Assembly: GCA_009733575.1 (NCBI GenBank)
Contig: ML769520.1
Span: 111,576 to 175,575, forward strand
DNA length: 64,000 nucleotides
Source of the DNA: Gymnopus androsaceus JB14
Taxonomy: Eukaryota > Basidiomycota > Agaricomycetes > Agaricales > Omphalotaceae
Direction of reading: 5' to 3'
Shown here piece by piece: positions 60,590 through 64,000 of this stretch. Under the pieces are notes generated by a model. The model was not told where the DNA came from. It saw only the letters and a list, made by a program, of their open reading frames with translations, and did no database searches. The position numbers and the translations under genes are program-made. Each line of letters begins with the position of its first letter. Positions within the stretch are counted from its first letter, which is position 1.

Positions 60590-61513
60590 CATCAGCAAAA
60601 CCTGGATAATTGCCATAGCTGTTATAGCAAGCCATAGCAAGCCATAGCAGCCATAGAACTATGAACTGCTATGAATTGCTATGGGTAGCTATGAGTTACT
60701 ATGAGCTTCTCAAATTAGATTGCCTGTTGATAGGTGTCATGCTCTATAGTGATCCATAGCAGCTCATACAGTGGTGCCAGAAATTAACCGAACAGCATGT
60801 TTACCCATATAGCAAGCATCTAACAGTTTCAAAAAAGTTGTAGATATATGTTTTCATGACCTGCGAGTTCATTTCTGAAGTCAGTTTATTGCCATATTTA
60901 GTAATTTCTGAGTTATGGACAAATTTATAATGGTTTTAAAAGGGTGCTCTGCAGGAACTGATTTTCAGCAAAAATGAGTATCACCACTGAAATCTACATA
61001 AAAAATAGCATAGGATAGCATTTTGTTTCATATAAATCTATACATGCGTTGTGGAGAAATTCCACCCGCAAGTTGGCTATTTTTTGCATTTTGAGCAAAA
61101 ATAGCCCAAAATAAGAGTTTTGGAAGCAAGATTGAGCAGCATTACATGAATCAATTTGAATAAAACAAAATGCCATCCTATGCTATTTTTCATTTAGATT
61201 TCAGTGGTGATACTCATTTTTGCTGAAAGTCAGTTCCTGCAGAGCACCCTTTTAAAATCATTATAAATTTGCCTATAACTCAGAAATTACTAAATATGGC
61301 AATAAACTGACTTCAGAAATGAACTCGCAGGTCATGAAAACATATATCTACAACTTTTTTGAAACTGTTAGATGCTTGCTATATGGGTAAACATGCTGTT
61401 CGGTTAATTTCTGGCACCACTGTAGCAGCCCATAGCTCTGGATAGATGGGGACCTTGCTATGGGTGCTATGAGTGCTATGAGTGCTGGACAGTTCACCCA
61501 GGTTTTGCTGATG
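60590..61513. mobile_element. Outer inverted-repeat element with CATCAGCAAAACCTGG ends
   Basis: The 16-bp sequence CATCAGCAAAACCTGG begins at 60590 and its exact complement ends at 61513. Next to each end are GCCATAGCA/TGCTATGG-type short repeats, also in inverted orientation. A palindromic element (60769-61422) is inserted inside. Another element with the same ends lies at 62383-62524, which supports a real TIR family. Confidence 0.7.
60769..61422. mobile_element. 654-bp palindromic Tc1/mariner-type element
   Basis: Ends are CAGTGGTGCCAGAAATTAAC and its complement; TA flanks both (60767-60768, 61423-61424). The inverted arms match almost perfectly for about 260 bp from each end, then more weakly towards the centre, where GGCTATTTTTTGC and GCAAAAATAGCC form a final hairpin. 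The whole element can thus fold on itself. No transposase is encoded. Confidence 0.88.
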
Positions 61514-61537
61514 CTGTTCCAAGTTTCTTCTACCATG

Positions 61538-62152
61538 GCTCCCACTCTTACTCAGAAAACTTGCAAAGTGCATGAGAACACCAAGAAAGCAAAAGCTTGC
61601 AAGCCGCAGAAACCACATAAGAGATTTAGAAGAGAGGGTGGAGGCAGTGAAGGGTCTGATGCCTGCATGTTTGGATCCTGGTTTGGAATGCAAACAGACT
61701 GAGTCATTTCCCCATTTTGCAAAAAGCAAGGATTTGCATGAGGCTGAGACAGAGTTCATGGACTGTGTGAAAGCTTTGAAGGATTGCAATCGACTCAGAG
61801 GTGATATTCCCAGGATTGATGATTTGCTTGATCCATGTGTAGAGCGGGAAGATGCAGACTCGGCAGAGACTGACAACTTTGCTCAGGGGGGTCTGGGTCT
61901 TTGTCAGATTGTTGAGTATGTGCGGAAAAGGCCGAGCGGCAAAGATGATGATGGGGACAGTGAGGGGCCAGAGCTCCAGCTTGACCATTGCAAAGCTCTT
62001 GAAGCGGCGGAACTTCTCAAGCAAGTGTGTGCTAATTGCGGTGATCTGGAGTGCTCCTTGGACCTCAGTAAATTTTTACACAAGTTTTGAGGGGAGCTTA
62101 GGTGGGAAGTGGAGTCAGAAAAAAACAGACTGGAATTGATGACTTCTTCAAA
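61538..62152 (+). pseudogene. Possible C-terminal tail of a pogo/Tigger-like transposase
   Basis: Starting at MAPTLTQKTCKVHENTKKAK (61538) and changing frame near 61620, an open stretch runs through FAKSKDLHEAETEFMDCVKA, CNRLRGDIPRIDDLLDP, an acidic KDDDGDSEGPELQ region, and ALEAAELLKQVCANCGDLEC. Beyond a TGA at 62088-62090 a shifted frame gives a tail GIDDFFKAR. An acidic segment, then a helix, then a KQT.I.DFF end is the layout of CENP-B/pogo-like transposases. The DDE core is missing. The assignment is weak; it may be an unknown gene fragment. Confidence 0.35.
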
Positions 62153-62257
62153 GCTAGATAGGCTACTTGTACTAGTATCACATCTAAAATCTGCATAGAG
62201 TAGTCAAAAAAACATTTCCGGCCAGAAAAAAATCACTTCGATTGACTTACTTGATAT

Positions 62258-62312
62258 GGAATAATTCCCTTACGGAATACCGATTTGGCCTCCCCGCTGG
62301 TATTCCATATGA
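62258..62312. repeat. GGAATA foldback repeat, copy 2
   Basis: TATGGAATAATTCC at one end and GGTATTCCATATGA at the other are inverted, with CCTCCCC in the loop, resembling 58629-58696. Confidence 0.55.
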
Positions 62313-62382
62313 GGTATTTGACTGTACTTCATGAAATGAGTATGTCAAAGTTCAGAACCCCACATCTAATACAAATGCAACA

Positions 62383-62524
62383 CATCAGCAAAACCTGTAT
62401 CTTGGCCAATACATTCTGGAGCAAGGGTACCCTCTCCAGAGAGCTCTCTGGAGTGCTGTGGAGAGGGTACCCTTACTCCAGAATGTATTAAGATGTCTTA
62501 TCAACCATCCAGGTTTTGCTGATG
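62383..62524. mobile_element. 142-bp foldback MITE with CATCAGCAAAACCTG ends
   Basis: Has the same termini as the 60590-61513 element. Inside, AATACATTCTGGAG(C/T)AAGGGTACCC and its complement form arms of about 31 bp with one mismatch, around an AGAGCTCT centre. No coding capacity. Confidence 0.8.
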
Positions 62525-63503
62525 CAGAAGGACATTTATTGTCTATTTGGACAATACAATACTCACCATCTTCACAAGGAAATGAAACCAGGCAATACTA
62601 ACACCATTCCTGAGGATTTCAAGTTCAGCAAGCATTGCTTTACATGTAAGATTGATGATGTGTGTAAAACATCTTGGTCAAACAGATGCATAAGACTTGT
62701 TGATTCAATAAGAAGAGAACCAAGAGATTAGTGCTAGCTTACCATATACACTTCTCATGAGGATCCCACTCTGCATGTACACCATGATAATGGAGAATTC
62801 TTGCAAATGTGGCCATGAATGTGTCATTGTTCTGGATTTTATTGGATGTGATGTAACTAGCCTAAACAAAATTGTCAGTAGCCAAGCTCATATACTGATA
62901 TAAGTTTTACCTTGTGTAAGGTACCCATTTTCCCATCACAGACACAAATGCCTCTGATAAAGGATGAAAGGAATAGCTAGTACGTAATCATGGACCATGG
63001 TATGGCATGATATCCCATTCAGAAAATTCACAAACTTCAAGAAGTAAAATTATGACTACTAGCATGAGTGGTACCACAAAACCAAAATGAGGATAGATGT
63101 CTGACATCAATATTTCAAAGCCTCTCTGAGTGGAGAAAGCCTTCTATGAATGAGCTTACAGAAAATCAAATCAAGACCTGCTTTGCCGTGACAAAATGTA
63201 TAATTCCGATGCTTGTAGTGACCATGTTCAATGCAGACTCTGTACAGTAGTACCTCCGAGTCAGTGGATGGCATTGATGACACTGACAATGAGCAGTACG
63301 TTGTGGGTCTCGATTAATTTGGACACAACAGGACACAACTAGAGGCTTGAACACATGTCACCGGTATTCTCGAAATTCTAGAAAAGTGCCATGCCTGATG
63401 CACGCGGCTTTGGATTAGCCATACTCATACATATAAATTCATTGCTTCTCCGCACCTCTTCACTCCGCACCTCTTCATTCATCGTCACCCTTCCATCGTG
63501 TCC
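62525..63503. other. End of the repeat-rich block and promoter of the last gene
   Basis: No supported gene. Short open frames at 62516-62731 and 63068-63250 lack motifs. From about 63.4 kb composition becomes like the gene-dense part, with a TATA-like ATATAAAT at 63431-63438 and pyrimidine-rich sequence before the ATG at 63504. Confidence 0.4.
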
Positions 63504-64000
63504 ATGGGCAGTGTATTATCTTCCGCTCCATTGGGCAACGAACCGCCCAACGAACTACCCACACCCCCGGACAAATGCTCCAAAATCGAATTTTACCCGT
63601 ACGCAGGTTATGGAGGACATCATCCCAAGTGATGCTTGGAACCTATGTCATTGTTGCCATGCATGATGAGGATGATTACAACCTTCAAATGACGCTCTCG
63701 AACCCCGGTCATTTCACCCTATCAGTTCCCCAAAACGTGCATCCGTCGTGGGACAACGTTGAAGGAACATTTGAGAGAGGCCAGTTGACGGGAAGCTTCA
63801 AAGGATTCCATCCTCCAAATCCTTCGCCGCTCACTCCTGAATTGGAGCGAACACGCCAAAATTTGCGACGGTTCGACTTCCACACAATGGTTCCTCCTAA
63901 CTGGTATTTAGGAAGCGTCAATCATGCCATCGACATGGTTGCTCCTGTGGATAACAATGGCAATCACTATCTTTCCGTCATGCTCCATTACTTTGACAAT
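63504..64000 (+). CDS. Partial gene of unknown function, cut by the window end
   Basis: The start MGSVLSSAPLGNEPPNELPT at 63504 reads into YPYAGYGGHHPK and then a stop, while the next frame continues as VMLGTYVIVAMHDEDDYNLQ, MTLSNPGHFTLSVPQNVHPS, FERGQLTGSFKGFHPPNPSP, RRFDFHTMVPPNWYLGSVNH and IDMVAPVDNNGNHYLSVMLH to the end. One missing base near 63630 would join them. No family is recognised. The MGS start could be N-myristoylated. The gene continues beyond 64000. Confidence 0.6.

Noticed and set aside
47100..63500. RIP (repeat-induced point mutation) as the cause of the AT-rich, decayed right half
   Set aside because: The WD40 repeats and the long palindrome are nearly identical and not C-to-T mutated, and most defects in genes are indels, which RIP does not cause.

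Overview
This window looks like nuclear DNA of a mushroom-forming basidiomycete (Agaricomycetes). Genes are dense, on both strands, and cut by many short introns of about 45-60 nt with GT...AG ends. Housekeeping proteins have a basidiomycete flavour, and there is an expanded-type NACHT-WD40 gene. All gene calls come from reading translated exons by eye; no database search was run.

Left part (1-47.1 kb), gene-dense. In order: a GT15 alpha-mannosyltransferase (+); a PIK1-type phosphatidylinositol 4-kinase (-); a long disordered protein (+); a gap; an Old Yellow Enzyme-type oxidoreductase (+); CFT1/CPSF160 (+); the RNase P/MRP subunit POP4 (-); DPM2 (+); a very large protein with two zinc-finger-like modules (-); a DUF4211 protein (+); TAF13 (+); a PPIE-type RRM protein (-); a fungal-type protein kinase (+); VPS55 (+); the TRAPP-II subunit TRS120 (-); an NSRP1-like splicing factor (+); kinesin-5 (-); the elongation factor ELF1 (+); and a broken alpha/beta hydrolase (+). 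Several themes recur, although the genes form no pathway: RNA processing (CFT1, POP4, NSRP1, RRM protein), transcription (TAF13, ELF1), Golgi/endosome traffic and glycosylation (PIK1, TRS120, VPS55, GT15, DPM2) and mitosis (kinesin-5). Several pairs are divergent with intergenic gaps below 200 bp.

Right part (47.1-63.5 kb), AT-rich and repeat-rich. It holds one large NLR-type gene (NACHT plus 14 nearly identical WD40 repeats), two adjacent Helitron-like elements (one with a decayed Pif1-like helicase), a Tc1/mariner-type MITE, a 654-bp palindromic Tc1/mariner-type element nested inside another inverted-repeat element, a possible transposase tail, and small foldback repeats. From 63.5 kb unique-looking coding sequence starts again and runs off the window.

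A striking property of the whole window is that many otherwise well conserved genes carry single-base frame breaks, including essential ones (PIK1 catalytic loop, CFT1, ELF1 zinc ribbon, kinesin-5, NSRP1). Because they are scattered through essential genes and some fall in homopolymers, I read most of them as uncorrected assembly indels rather than true pseudogenes; the alternative is noted where relevant.
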